Shown: positions 23,170-34,180 of the stretch, in pieces
How positions within the stretch are numbered: position 1 is the first letter of the stretch
Layout: every line of letters begins with the position of its first letter
Source: Chlorokybus atmophyticus
Lineage: Eukaryota > Streptophyta > Chlorokybophyceae > Chlorokybales > Chlorokybaceae
Assembly (NCBI GenBank): GCA_009103225.1
Contig: RHPI01000560.1
Span: forward strand, 591,015 to 655,014
Direction: 5' to 3'
Length of the DNA: 64,000 nt
Position numbers and translations under genes: made by a program
Notes under the pieces: generated by a model
Told to the model about the DNA's origin: nothing
The model's input: only the letters and a program-made list of their open reading frames with translations
Database searches by the model: none

Positions 23170-26100
23170 ATGTCTGACCAAGGAGAGGGAGGTGAAAAGT
23201 ACTTTACCGTCCCTGATTCATCATCCTCATATGAGCCATCCAGTGATGACAAGGTGAGGGACTCGGACACGAGTGAGAGCTATAAGCTCACTGACAGTGA
23301 CAAGGAAGAAGAGGCTAAGCAAGATAGCGAAGCTTCCCCCGACCTGTCTACCCACAGTGAGCCAGCTGTAATGGACACACCGAGTGTCATTGGCGGAGCC
23401 ATTGAAAAGTATGCGCGCGAGCGCAAGACTTTACTTGACGCCCACCCGCAGCTTCGTCAAGAAGTGTGGGATGCATGGGCGCAGAAGGTTCGTAATGGCT
23501 ATGAAACAGATTTTGCCACTCTCCCTCGCACTAGTAAGGAGATGGTGATCCGCATGATTGAGCACGAGTTGACGAACAATGTTCCGCCACTCGTGCGTGG
23601 TGATCCAAAAGTGGCTGCTCTGATGGCCGTCTACGATAGGCCGCTCCCATACGAAGGGAAGCGGATGGCGTTTGAGGCCTTAGCCAACTTGATGGTTGAA
23701 ACGCAGCAGCGTTGCAAGGATGTGTTCTGGTACTTGGGACCTAACTTGGAAAATAAGTTGGCTGGCCGAGTGAAGTTGGAGGCACGCCTCGATGCGATGC
23801 AATCTGAGTTGATGGCGCTGCGTCAGCAAGTAGCGGGTGCTGCTTCATCAGTTGGCGCATCAGTGGGGCTGCCGGTTACGGCATTGAACAAACCTGAAAA
23901 GTTCAAGCCTAACGGTAGTGTAAGTATCCATGATTGGGTGGTGACTGTCGAACATTACCTGACAGCGCTAAAGCGCCCGGTGGGTGAGCACGTTGCCGTT
24001 GCTGAGTTGCTTATGCCATCTGATGCTCTCGCCGAGTGGGCACGACAAACAGAGCATGGCGCTGTGAAGACAGTACCAGCACTGTTTCAGTTTCTGATGG
24101 AGCGCTATGGTGGCATGGATCCGGCTACTCAGGCTCGTAACAAACTTAGCAAGTTGCGACAGAATGGTCGAGCAGCATCAGTGTATCTGCAGGAGTTCCA
24201 AGCATTAGTTGGTCGTGCCAATAGCGGCCTGATGCCTATGGACAAAGCTGAGCAGTTCGAGTTGTACAAGCGTGGCTTGGATGCGCGTGTTCGCGATCAG
24301 CTGCAGTACAACACTGCAACGGGGCTTCCTTGGGTTCCTGATGACTTGGCCAAGCTGCAAAAGCTAAGTGTTTACCTGTACAATGATGACACGGTCGTGC
24401 AGGAAAAGTCGAACGTGACAGCTATGGCCAAGCCGCAAGGGGGGGGAATAAAGCGCTATCCTCCGCCGAGTGTACATGTGGCGAAGAAAGCGAAGACATT
24501 CGCTCCTCGAATTGGTGGTACGTCTGCTGGTAATGCACCTACTGCAGCTCGCACCTGTTTCATCTGCCATCAGCCGGGTCACGTTGCAAAGGCCTGTCCT
24601 ACGAAGGCGAAGGGCAAAGCCAAGAAGGTTGAATAGGATTACGCTGTGGCTGATGTAGCAAAGGTTGATAGTCAGTTGCTTGAGATACAAGCAGTTAACT
24701 GGTTTGATAATCTGTCTCAAATGCATGTAATGACGCATGCATGGCAAACACATCACAAGTTACCACTGTTTGATGTTGCAACAGTGGAAGCAAATACTTG
24801 TGTACTGGTACATGTGAAATTTAACATGCTTACCGACGTGTTGCACACATTGAGTGAATTGCAATGTAAACACAGATCCCTGAGTGTGGTAGCAATGGTG
24901 CCAAAATATCATGGCCCATGGTTGAAGTATACTCGAGGGGGTACTGTTTTAAAACAATTCACCAAGCGCGAGACTGGGACAATTCGATTATCAGCAATAT
25001 TAATCAACCCCCGCATTAGTCACGGATTCTTGGCTACCTTTCAAGGACGAGTGGTACCTTTGTTGTGGACATTCAGTGGCACAATGCAAGGTGTGAATAG
25101 CTCGTTTTTGATTGACACTGGTGCGACACACAACTTCGTGGACGAGCAATGGGTTGCGCGCAATAAAATCATGCGCAAACCCTCAGCATTTTCGGCTGCC
25201 GGTGCTGGGGGTACATTGCCAGTGACGGGAGAAGTAAAATTGAAGGTTAAAATTGGTAATTATTATGCCAATCTTGCCTTTATAGTAGTAGCAATCAACA
25301 TATCTGGTGTTGATGTGGTACTAGGCCAAGAATGGCAAAATAATGTCACAATGACATTGGATACGGGTGCACGCTTGTGCACAGTAAAGAAAGGCGGTAA
25401 GCGGATTACATTGTCTGTGAAAGGGTCGCATAGCTTGGAATTCAAGCAACCCGACCCTGCGTTACTCACGGCACTACAGGTGAAACGTGCGTTGCGCAAA
25501 AACACACCGGCTTTTCTGGTACATTTGTCTTCATCAGATGACATTGCGCCGGGTAGTACTGAAGGTGTGGCAGACCTCATTGAGGAATATCAAGATGTGT
25601 TCTCAGATGAGTTGCCGGGCTTGCCTCCTGACCGAGGTGTCGGACACACTATACCATTAATTCCTGATAGTGATCCTCCTTTTCGGCCAATATATAGGCT
25701 AAGCCCTAGAGAAAGGGGGGAAATGGAAACACAAATCAAGGAGTTATTGGAAAAAGGATTGATTGAACCAAGTTCTTCACCCTTTGGCGCACCCATCCTA
25801 TTTGTGATGAAAAAGAATGGAAAATTGCGCATGTGTGTGGACTATCGTGCTTTAAACAAAATCACGGTGAAAAATCGATACCCGTTGCCACGGATTGATG
25901 ACGTGTTTGATAAACTATCAGGTAATGCATACTTCAGTACATTAGACCTGACAAGTGGATATCATCAGATCCGAATTCATTCCGCTGATGTCTATAAGAC
26001 AGCTTTCAGAACACCTTCGGGCCATTATCAATACAAAGTGCTACCCTTTGGATTGACGAATGCGCCTGCTGTGTTTTAGAAGGAAATGAATAAAATTTTC

Positions 26101-28407
26101 GGTAATATACTTGGCAAGTATGTTATGGTTTACTTGGATGACATTATTGTTTTTAGTAAAACTAAAGAGGAACATAAGCAACACTTAGAAGCGGTGTTTA
26201 CTTTGTTGCGGAAGCATCATTTATTTGCCAGCCTTGCAAAATGTGACTTTTGCAAATCGGAGTTACCATTCTTGGGACATGTTGTGAGTGGTGCGGGTGT
26301 AAAGCCTGACCCTCGCAAGGTGCAAGTTGTCAAGAATTGGCCTCAACCCAAAAATATTCATCAACTGAGATCATTTTTGGGATTGGCAAATTATTTTCGC
26401 AAATTTATGATGGGTTATTCTACAGTTGTAATGCCCTTGACTAAATTGTTGCGAAAGGACGCGCCATTTTCTTGGACGTCAGACCAAGAAGCTGCTATGC
26501 AACAAGTGAAGTTAGCATTAACTTCAGCTCCAGTATTGGCATTGCCAAATTGGGATAAACATTTCACTGTGGTCAGTGATGCTTCCACCCTTGGGTGTGG
26601 TGCAGTACTACTGCAAGACGGCAGACCATGTGCTTATGAAAGTAGGAAGTTTATCCCAGCGGAGGTAAACTACACTACTACTGAGCAAGAGTTGCTTGGT
26701 GTCGTACATGCTCTCGAAACTTGGCGATGTTACTTAGAGGGAGTTCAGTTCACAGTGGTGACTGATCACAACCCATTAGTATACTTCTCAACGCAGCTGA
26801 CCTTGTCACGTAGGCAAGCTCGCTGGAATGAGTTTCTGTCGCGATTTACTTTTGAATGGGTATATCGGCCTGGCAGAACTAATGTGGCAGATCCTTTAAG
26901 TCGCTGTCCGTCATTATTGGCAGTTATGCGTGCGCAATTGCTTGCGACGCAAGTTACATTGCCCGCTAATGATGCATTTGTGCAATCTGTTTTGCATGGG
27001 TATTCCTTAGACCCATGGTTCTCACGGCAAGAGAATATACAACAGCTTGAAGCACGAGACAACTTGTATTATATGGGTGCTAGCTTGGTGATACCTGACC
27101 ATGCTGGGCTACGCATGCAATGCATAGCTGATGTACACGACCCACCGTACGCTGGGCACTTTGGAAATCGCAAGACTACCAAGGCAGCGCAACAGCTGTA
27201 CTGGTGGCCATCGTTGCCTGTTGACGTAAAGCGTTATGTTGACACCTGTGACAAATGTCAGCGTGACAAGCCGTTACGTCAGAAACCCGCTGGGTTGCTG
27301 CGACCTTTGCCTGTTCCTGATGGCAAATGGGAAAGTGTGAGTATGGACTTAATTACTGAGCTCCCTAAGACACAATTAGGCCACACTGCGGTTGCAGTTT
27401 TTGTGGACCGATTGACAAAAATGGTTCATATTATCCCTTGTCGCACGGAGATAGGCTCCCGCGATTTAGCAATGGTTTTTGTCGCGTCTGTTTTTAAGTT
27501 GCACGGCCTGCCGCGCAACTTTGTGTCTGATCGCGATCCGCGATTTGTAGCTCAATTCTGGAAGTCGCTATGCAGCTTCTTACGCATTCAGCAGAATATG
27601 AGCACAGCTTATCATCCACAAACGGATGGGCAAACAGAACGCGCCAATCAAGTGATTGAAGAAACCATTCGGCATTATGTGAGTCCAAATCAGTCTGATT
27701 GGGATATTTATCTTCCAATGGCTGAGTTTGCGATCAACAATGCTTGGCAAGAGAGTGTGCAGGAAACGCCGTTCTTTTTAAATTACGGCGTGCATCCACT
27801 GAGTCCTGCGAATTTAAAATTGCCCGCAACCGATATAACTCGCGTACCTGCAGCGCGCGAGATGGCTTCGGCCATGCAGGATAGGTTAGCGTTGGCAAAG
27901 CACTGTCTGCGCGCAGCGCAAGATAGACAAAAAGCCCATGCTGATGCGCATCGTAGGGAGGCCAGCTACGATGTGGGCTGTTCAGTACTTTTGAGTACCA
28001 AAAATATATCCATCAAGGGAGTGGGTACCCGTAAATTTTTCCCTCGTTGGATAGGCCCTTTCAAAGTGATTGATCGGGTCGGCACTCACGCGTATCGTTT
28101 GGATTTACCAATGTCGATACGAATTCACAATGTGTTTCATGTGAGTGTACTGAAACCGTACCGATCAGACGGTCGGGTTCAACCTCCTCCACCCCCAGTC
28201 GCAGTGGATGGTGACAATACATTTGAGTATGAGGTGGAAGCAATCCTAAGTCACCGTAAGCCTCGACGCGGACGCGCGCCGTCCTACTTGGTGAAATGGA
28301 AAGGGTATGGTGTTGAACACAATACATGGGAGCCCGAAAGGAATCTTACCAACTGCCAAGAGGTTCTTCGGGGGTACTGGAGTACTGTGTCCACACGCGA
28401 ACGGTAA
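23170..28407 (+). CDS. chromovirus gag-pol with chromodomain, broken by two UAG codons
   Basis: One frame runs from ATG 23170 to TAA 28405-28407, broken only by TAG at 24634-24636 and 26077-26079. Gag (about 490 aa) ends with a CCHC knuckle, [14 protein letters not shown]. Pol has an aspartic protease ([12 protein letters not shown], about 25110), a reverse transcriptase ([30 protein letters not shown]), RNase H ([14 protein letters not shown]), an integrase with H2C2 zinc module (about 27140-27270) and DDE residues in [16 protein letters not shown] and [10 protein letters not shown], and a C-terminal chromodomain ([18 protein letters not shown], about 28290-28345). It copies its RNA into DNA and inserts it, and the chromodomain should bind methylated histone tails. 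The second TAG stands where the near-invariant Gln of NAPAxFQ belongs. Frames and catalytic residues are otherwise intact. Confidence 0.95.
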
Positions 28408-28512
28408 AAGGGTGCTGGCAGACATCTTTACCGCTTCGGCCCTGGTTCTCTCACTGCTTTCGTTTTGTGACTCGTGATGGGGCTTTGCTAACCCTTCAAT
28501 GAGGACATTGAA

Positions 28513-28529
28513 ACCTAAGTGGGGGGGAA
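28513..28529 (+). promoter_or_regulatory. polypurine tract
   Basis: A purine run, AAGTGGGGGGGAA, lies directly before the 3' LTR. It is the expected primer for plus-strand DNA synthesis. The same tract appears inverted near 20949-20965. Confidence 0.85.
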
Positions 28530-28868
28530 TGTAACGGTGTGCTACCTCCATTGAGGTTCCCCGCCCTTATTTAGGATTAAATAAGGGTCCTAACGGGATT
28601 ATACAGCCTATTAAGCCTTATTAGGGCCGTTAACCTAGTGTTAAGGCCCTAATGTAGTGTTACTTAACTATAACACTGATATCGACATGAGACATGAGTC
28701 TCATGTTGATATCAGCTGCATGGCGGCGCTGCTAACGCAGCGGCCGCCATAGCCAGAGCATCTTTTGCTCTGGCAACTGCCCTGGCAGTGGCGGCGGCGG
28801 CGGCGAGGCTGGTGGTGGTGTTGGGGTAGGGGATTAAAGGGAGGAGGGGCACACCCTCTCTCCTGACA
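28530..28868 (+). repeat. chromovirus 3' LTR, a chain of hairpins
   Basis: 339 bp, TGTAAC...CTGACA. Seven inverted repeats follow one another: 28564-28587, 28621-28652, 28656-28677, 28676-28715 (18-bp arms, one mismatch), 28721-28749, 28752-28774 and 28776-28789. Together they occupy most of the 226 bases between 28564 and 28789. The 5' LTR has the same set. Confidence 0.95.
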
Positions 28869-29128
28869 GGTCCAATAACTCCGCATTATGTCGCTGAGCA
28901 AAGCATTTCTGCGGTCACCTACTGCCCTGACGTCGAGCAGAATCTCCAGCGGATCCCGACCCTCATCAACCTTGATTAGCTCCATCCTGGCATTTACCCT
29001 GCTCTTGAGATCTGAATGAGAGGCAAGGTGTTCTATCAGTTGCGGAACAACAGGTTGATTGTCGTGATAGCTGGGAAGGCTGAACTTGCGTGGCAAAGCG
29101 TAGATATGCCGGCTACCGACACCGCTCA
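28869..29128 (-). pseudogene. interrupted unrecognised gene, middle segment
   Basis: Between the two retrotransposons, the minus strand encodes MSGVGSRHIYALPRKFSLPS, then about 70 more residues ending DIMRSYWT at the GGTCC duplication. The frame continues directly into the 20874 segment. On the other side it meets the copia insertion. Once copia is removed the upstream frame (DEDNDVGLHHGTL, AFIRAYGPE at 34186-34290) is offset by one base, so a single-base deletion or error lies near the site. Unrecognised family. Confidence 0.55.
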
Positions 29129-29636
29129 TGTTGACGAACGACATCCAGTCAGCCTAACTCCCATAGACTAAGGCATTGAGTGTTAGAAATGGCTAAGTCC
29201 TTGTGCACGTCGCACTTGCAATACGAGGACTGATATCGAGCAGTTGTGAGTCTAGAGCTCGATATCGGTACAGACTGCTGGCGGACACTCGAAGACTCCG
29301 GACTTGGGAGCATCTGGAAGAGTCTGGCGACAGGCCAGAGCTTCGGTAGAAGTTGCGGAACTTCGTGGCTACTTAATTGCAAGGAACGTGGCATAGCTTG
29401 TTGGAAAGGTCTTGAAGCTGGCTACGTGGAGCAACTTAGAGCACCTCAATAGGACGCTTGTAAAAGGCGCAGGATCTTCTAGAGTAGAGGTGTGTAGTCT
29501 GGCTAAGTATATAAGCTAGCGGACTACACTTGCTTGAATGGAATAGTGATTGCTTTTAGCCCAAGCCTTGGCGGCTGTTGTGTTGTATGTGTCATGCCCT
29601 GCCCTGCTGCATGTGTCCACTAGCTTCCCCACAAAA
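29129..29636 (+). repeat. copia 5' LTR
   Basis: Starts TGTTGACGAACG and ends CCCCACAAAA by alignment with the other LTR and the target duplication. Contains a 17-bp inverted pair around GATATCGAG...CTCGATATC and a TATATAAG box near 29507. I found no standard tRNA primer-binding site right after it. Confidence 0.9.
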
Positions 29637-29755
29637 GGTTAAAGGCCCACTCTACGCGTGAGGAGTGCGAGTTAGTGGAAGCGTGGTACACTGGTAGCTG
29701 ACTGGTAGCATAGTCTTGGGTGTTGACTGGCTGGAGAGAGGCGCATTCAACCAAG

Positions 29756-32700
29756 ATGGAGTCTAGCTACGACAAGGGGCAGATTGCAAAGCTGGACACT
29801 GACAACTACAGTACCTAGTGTGTGGAGATGAAGGCCTTGCTGATACACAAGAGGCTATGGAAGCATGTGGATCCGAAGGCGACACCACCACCTGTTGAAG
29901 AGAGGTCTGTATGGCTCGAGAGCTCGCAACAGGGACTTGCCTTGATTGTGTTAAACTGCAAGTCGTATCACTTTCCCATGCTATCTGCATGTGAGGATGG
30001 TAAACAAGCTTGGGAGAAACTTGAGTCCGTGTTTCAAGCCAAGAACAATGCAAGGAAGCTGTCACTGATGAAGCAGCTGAACTCCATCAAGAAGGAAGCT
30101 GGTGAGCCTGTCACAAAGTATTTGTCGCGTGCGAGAGAGTTGTGGGCGAACCTTGCTGATGTCGAGAGCAAGATGGAGGAGGAGGACGTTGTGCTGGCTG
30201 TGCTGAACGGGCTACCATCTGAGTATGAGGTTGTCACTCTACTGGAGACATCGTCATCGGTTCTTACCCTGGACGACGTGCTGCCCAAGCTACTCACCGT
30301 AGAGCAGAAGACAACAAAGAAGGACGACCATGCAGATGCTGTGGTTTTCTACAACAAGTATAGAAGGCCTGAAGGACACGACAAGCAGCTACGGACTGGC
30401 AACCGTGACAACAAAACTGGAAGCAGTACTGGTAAACGACATGCCAAGCTGAGATGTCATACCTGTGGAGTGGTTGGACACATCAGCAGAAATTGTCCCA
30501 AGCGTTATCAAGATGGAGGCGCAAGCACCAGCGGCAAAGAGAAGGCGTTTGCATTTGCTGCATCATTGGGAAGACACCATGGAAGTTGGGTGATCGACTG
30601 TGGATGCGAGAGGCATCTCACGCCACATGTGGAGCTGTTGGAGGACTACACGAAGTTGACTCATCCTGTAAAAGTGGAGGGCTTCAATGGTCATGTGCTG
30701 GAGGGCATTGGGGTTGGGAGCGTGAAGCTTCATACCCAGGTCGGTGACACTGTTCATAAGGTCTTGTTGAGGGAGGTGTTGCACGTTCCTGGTGCTGCTG
30801 CGAGTCTATTTAATGTAGCGACCGCTGAGCGCGTGGGAGCTGAGGTCATATTCAAGAATGGCCGCTGTGAAGTGAAGCTGGATGGGGTCGTGTGCATGGA
30901 GGGCGCTAAGCATGGAGGGCTCTACCTGGTACAACAACCTTGTCATATGCAAGCCTTGGTGGTGAAGGAGAAAGAGACTGCGGAGCTCTGGCATCGAAGG
31001 TTCGGGCACTTGGGCTACGGCAATCTCACTCGGTTGGTCTCAAAAGACATGGTTGTTGGCATCAACCTGAAGAAAGAAGACTTTGAAACCGCATCCGGTG
31101 TGCACTGTGAATCATGTGTGTTGGCGAAGCAGCTTCGCGTGCGTTTCCCGTCATCTTCATTGCATAGTCAGCATCCTGGCGAGCTTGTGCATATGGATGT
31201 TTGCGGGCCTATGCGCGTTGTGGCGAAGGGAGGGGTAAGGTACTTTGCGACATTTCTCGATGACTACAGCAAGCTTTCCATCATCTTCCCATTGAAGGTG
31301 AAGTCTGAAGTTGCTGGAGCTGTGCGTACGGTCGTGGCATTGCTAGAGACACAAGGTGGCAAGAAGGTGAAAGCAATGCGGAGTGATCGAGGAGGGGAGT
31401 ACATCAACAACGAGTTGAAGGAGTACTTCGCCAGCAAAGGCATACGCCACGAGACAACGGCACCCTACACCCCGCAGCAGAATGGAGCTGCTGAGCGTCT
31501 GAACCGGACCCTGATGGAGCGAGTACGAGCCATGCTCAACGACAATCAGCTGGAAGACAGTTTGTGGAGTGAAGCTGTCCTCACCGCCAACTATATACGC
31601 AATCGGTCACCTGTGAGTTCTGAGCAGAAGACACCGTGGGAGCTCTTCTATGGCACTGCACCAGATGTGAGTGGCATGCGTGTGTTCGGGTGCATAGCAT
31701 ATGCACTGGTGCCCAAAGCTTTCAGGCACAAGTTGGAGCCAGTTAGCCAGAAAGGCGTTTTTTGTTGGCTATGAGCCGGGTTCCAAGGCTTACCGGATCC
31801 TGCTGGAGAAAGAGCAAAAGGTCATTGTAAGCAGAGATGTGGTGTTCCACGAGGGTTCATCACAGAGAGAAGCGGGTTTTTACCCCAAAAATGAAGATGA
31901 AGCACAGGCGCAGGAGTCTTTTAAGTGTGTGGAGACTGAAAGAGGCGCGGCTGTCATCGACATGGGTGCGAAGGAGAAGGATTTGGCTGTGGCTAGCAAT
32001 GAAGAGCGGCATCAGCATCAGTCATCTCGGAGGTACCCTGAGAGGGAGAGAAACGAGCCAGACTTCTTCCACAAGGCACTTGCAGCAAAAGTGCATGAGG
32101 ACAGTGAAGAGCCAAGCACCTACTTAGAGGCATTGCGGGCACCTGATGCAGAGCAATGGCAGCGAGCTATGGACGAGGAGATTGCGTCACTCCATGCCAA
32201 CAACACTTGGGTGGTGGAGAAGCTTCCTGCAGGTGCGAAAGCTATCCCTGTTAAATGGGTCTTCAAGGTGAAGCGTGATGGTCAAGGCAACATCGAGCGA
32301 TACAAAGCAAGGTTGGTGGCAAAGGGCTTTATGCAGCAAGAGGGAGTGGACTTTATTGAGGTCTTCGCGCCTGCAAGTAAGCATGTCACCTTTCGGGCAT
32401 TGTTGGCTATGGTTACTGCGGAGGATCTAGAGATGCATCACCTCGATGTGAAGACTGCATTCCTCTACGGAGAGCTGGAGGAGGAGATTTACATTGAGCA
32501 ACCACCTGGCTATGAAGAAGGCATGCGCGGTACGGCCTGCAAGCTGATTAACGCGTTATAAAGGCTACGACAAGCACCCCGTATGTGGCACATCAAGTTG
32601 ACTCAAGAGCTTGAATCACAAGGCTTCAAGGCATCTACTGCTGATCCGAGGCTCTTCTTCCATGATGAGAAGAAGGTGTGGCTACTCTTGTATGTGGACG

Positions 32701-33639
32701 ACATCATCGTCACTGCCAGGCGGGTGGAGAACCTGCAAGAAACAAAGCTAGCGCTGCAGCAAGCATTTTCTGTTCGTGATCTCGGGGAGGCCAAGTGGTT
32801 CCTTGGCATGGTGATCGAGAGGGACAGGGCTGCGCGTACAATTAAGATCAGCCAGGAGCAGATGGTGAAAAGACTTACAGACAAGTTTGGGATGACTGAG
32901 GCAAAGACCAAGTCTACACCTCTGGCGGTTGGTACAAGCCTCATCAAGGCAAAGGACGGGGAGGTACTCAACAAGGCTCAATATCCATACGGTGAGCTTG
33001 TAGGCAGCATGCTCTACTTGGCAGTGTGCACACGGCCGGATATTGCACATGCTGTTGGAGTTCTTGCTCGCTACATGTCTGCATCGCTTGAGCACTGGAA
33101 GGGTGCAAAGGCAGTGCTACGCTATGTGGCTGGGAGCGCTACTGTTGGCATCAAGTTTGGTCGCGGTAATATGGAGTTGATGGGATATTGCGACTCTGAC
33201 TTTTGCTGGGGACCTTGATAGCCGAAGGTCTACTACGGGCTATGTGTTCATGCTCAACGGAGGAGTTGTGAGCTGGAACAGCAGGCTACAGCCAACGACG
33301 GCGGCATCCACATCTGAGGCGGAGTACATGGCAGCAGCAGCAGCAGTGAAGGAGGCATTGTGGCTTCGCAAGCTGATGGCAGATCTTGAGCATCCCATGG
33401 CATGCATCATGATCAACTGCGATAATCAGAGCGCCATCAAGTTGCTGAAGCACCCCATTGCGTCTTCACGCACGAAGCACATTGATGTTATGCATCATTT
33501 TGTGCGAAACAGAGTCACCAAGAAGGAGATTGCCTTTCAATACTGCAACACTGAAGACATATTCGCAGACTTTATGACCAAGCCATTGTCACCGGTGAAG
33601 TTCAAGGCATGTTGTGTTGGTCTTGGTATTTGTGTCTGA
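29756..33639 (+). pseudogene. copia gag-pol polyprotein, degenerate
   Basis: ATG at 29756. Gag has a CCHC knuckle, CHTCGVVGHISRNC (about 30462). Protease shows WVIDCGCERHLTPH with Cys in place of the usual Ser/Thr after Asp. Integrase has HRRFGHLGYGNL and CESCVLAKQ, then the catalytic core with YTPQQNGAAERLNRTLME. Reverse transcriptase has KWVFKVKRDGQG, LDVKTAFLYGELEE and LLYVDDIIV. RNase H has STSEAEYMAAAAAVKEALWL. The order PR-INT-RT-RH marks Ty1/copia. Breaks: TAG at 29816 where the conserved Trp of NYxxW is expected, a frameshift in a T run near 31756, TAA near 32560 in the ALYGLRQAP motif, and a one-base frameshift near 33200. It ends in TGA. It cannot be active as read, although two breaks sit in homopolymers and could be sequencing errors. 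Confidence 0.9.
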
Positions 33640-33672
33640 GCAGGAGCTTGAGTCAAGCTGCCTGCGTGGGAG

Positions 33673-34180
33673 TGTTGACGGACGACATCCAGTCAGCCTG
33701 ACTCCAATAGACTAAGGCATTGAGTGTTAGAAATGGCTAAGTCCTTGTGCACGTCGCACTTGCAATACGAGGACTGATATCGAGCAGTTGTGAGTCTAGA
33801 GCTCGATATCGGTACAGACTGCTGGCGGACACTCGAAGACTCCGGACTTGAGAGCATCTGGAAGAGTCTGGCGACAGGCCAGAGCTTCGGTAGAAGTTGC
33901 AGAACTTCGTGGCTACTTAGTTGCAAGGAACGTGGCATAGCTTGTTGGAAAGGTCTTGAAGCTGGCTACGTGGAGCAACTTAGAGCACCTCAATAGGACG
34001 CTTGTAAAAGGCGCAGGATCTTCTAGAGTAGAGGTGTGTAGTCTGGCTAAGTATATAAGCTAGCGGACTACACTTGCTTGAATGGAATAGTGATTGCTTT
34101 TAGCCCAAGCCTTGGCGGCTGTTGTGTTGTATGTGTCATGCCCTGCCCTGCTGCATGTGTCCACTAGCTTCCCCACAAAA
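33673..34180 (+). repeat. copia 3' LTR
   Basis: 508 bp, differing from the 5' LTR at only a handful of positions. Followed by the second GCTCA. Confidence 0.95.

Larger units (their letters stand above)
20875..28868 (+). mobile_element. composite Ty3/chromovirus insertion
   Basis: Flanked by GGTCC at 20870-20874 and 28869-28873, a 5-bp target duplication. Removing the element and one GGTCC joins the minus-strand codons ACC and GCT in frame, restoring the interrupted gene. Inside, left to right: a short minus-oriented remnant (20875-21301), an inverted LTR (21302-21666), a 336-base gap, and a complete plus-strand chromovirus with 339-bp LTRs (22003-28868). The outer termini are TGTAAC on the left and TGACA on the right, the ends expected of one LTR family. 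The structure may be a head-to-head dimer, a nested insertion or partly an assembly product of the gap. Confidence 0.8.
29129..34180 (+). mobile_element. Ty1/copia retrotransposon
   Basis: Full-length element with 508-bp LTRs at 29129-29636 and 33673-34180 that are almost identical. GCTCA at 29124-29128 and 34181-34185 is the 5-bp target duplication. A purine-rich GCGTGGGAG precedes the 3' LTR. It lies inside the interrupted minus-strand gene. Confidence 0.95.
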
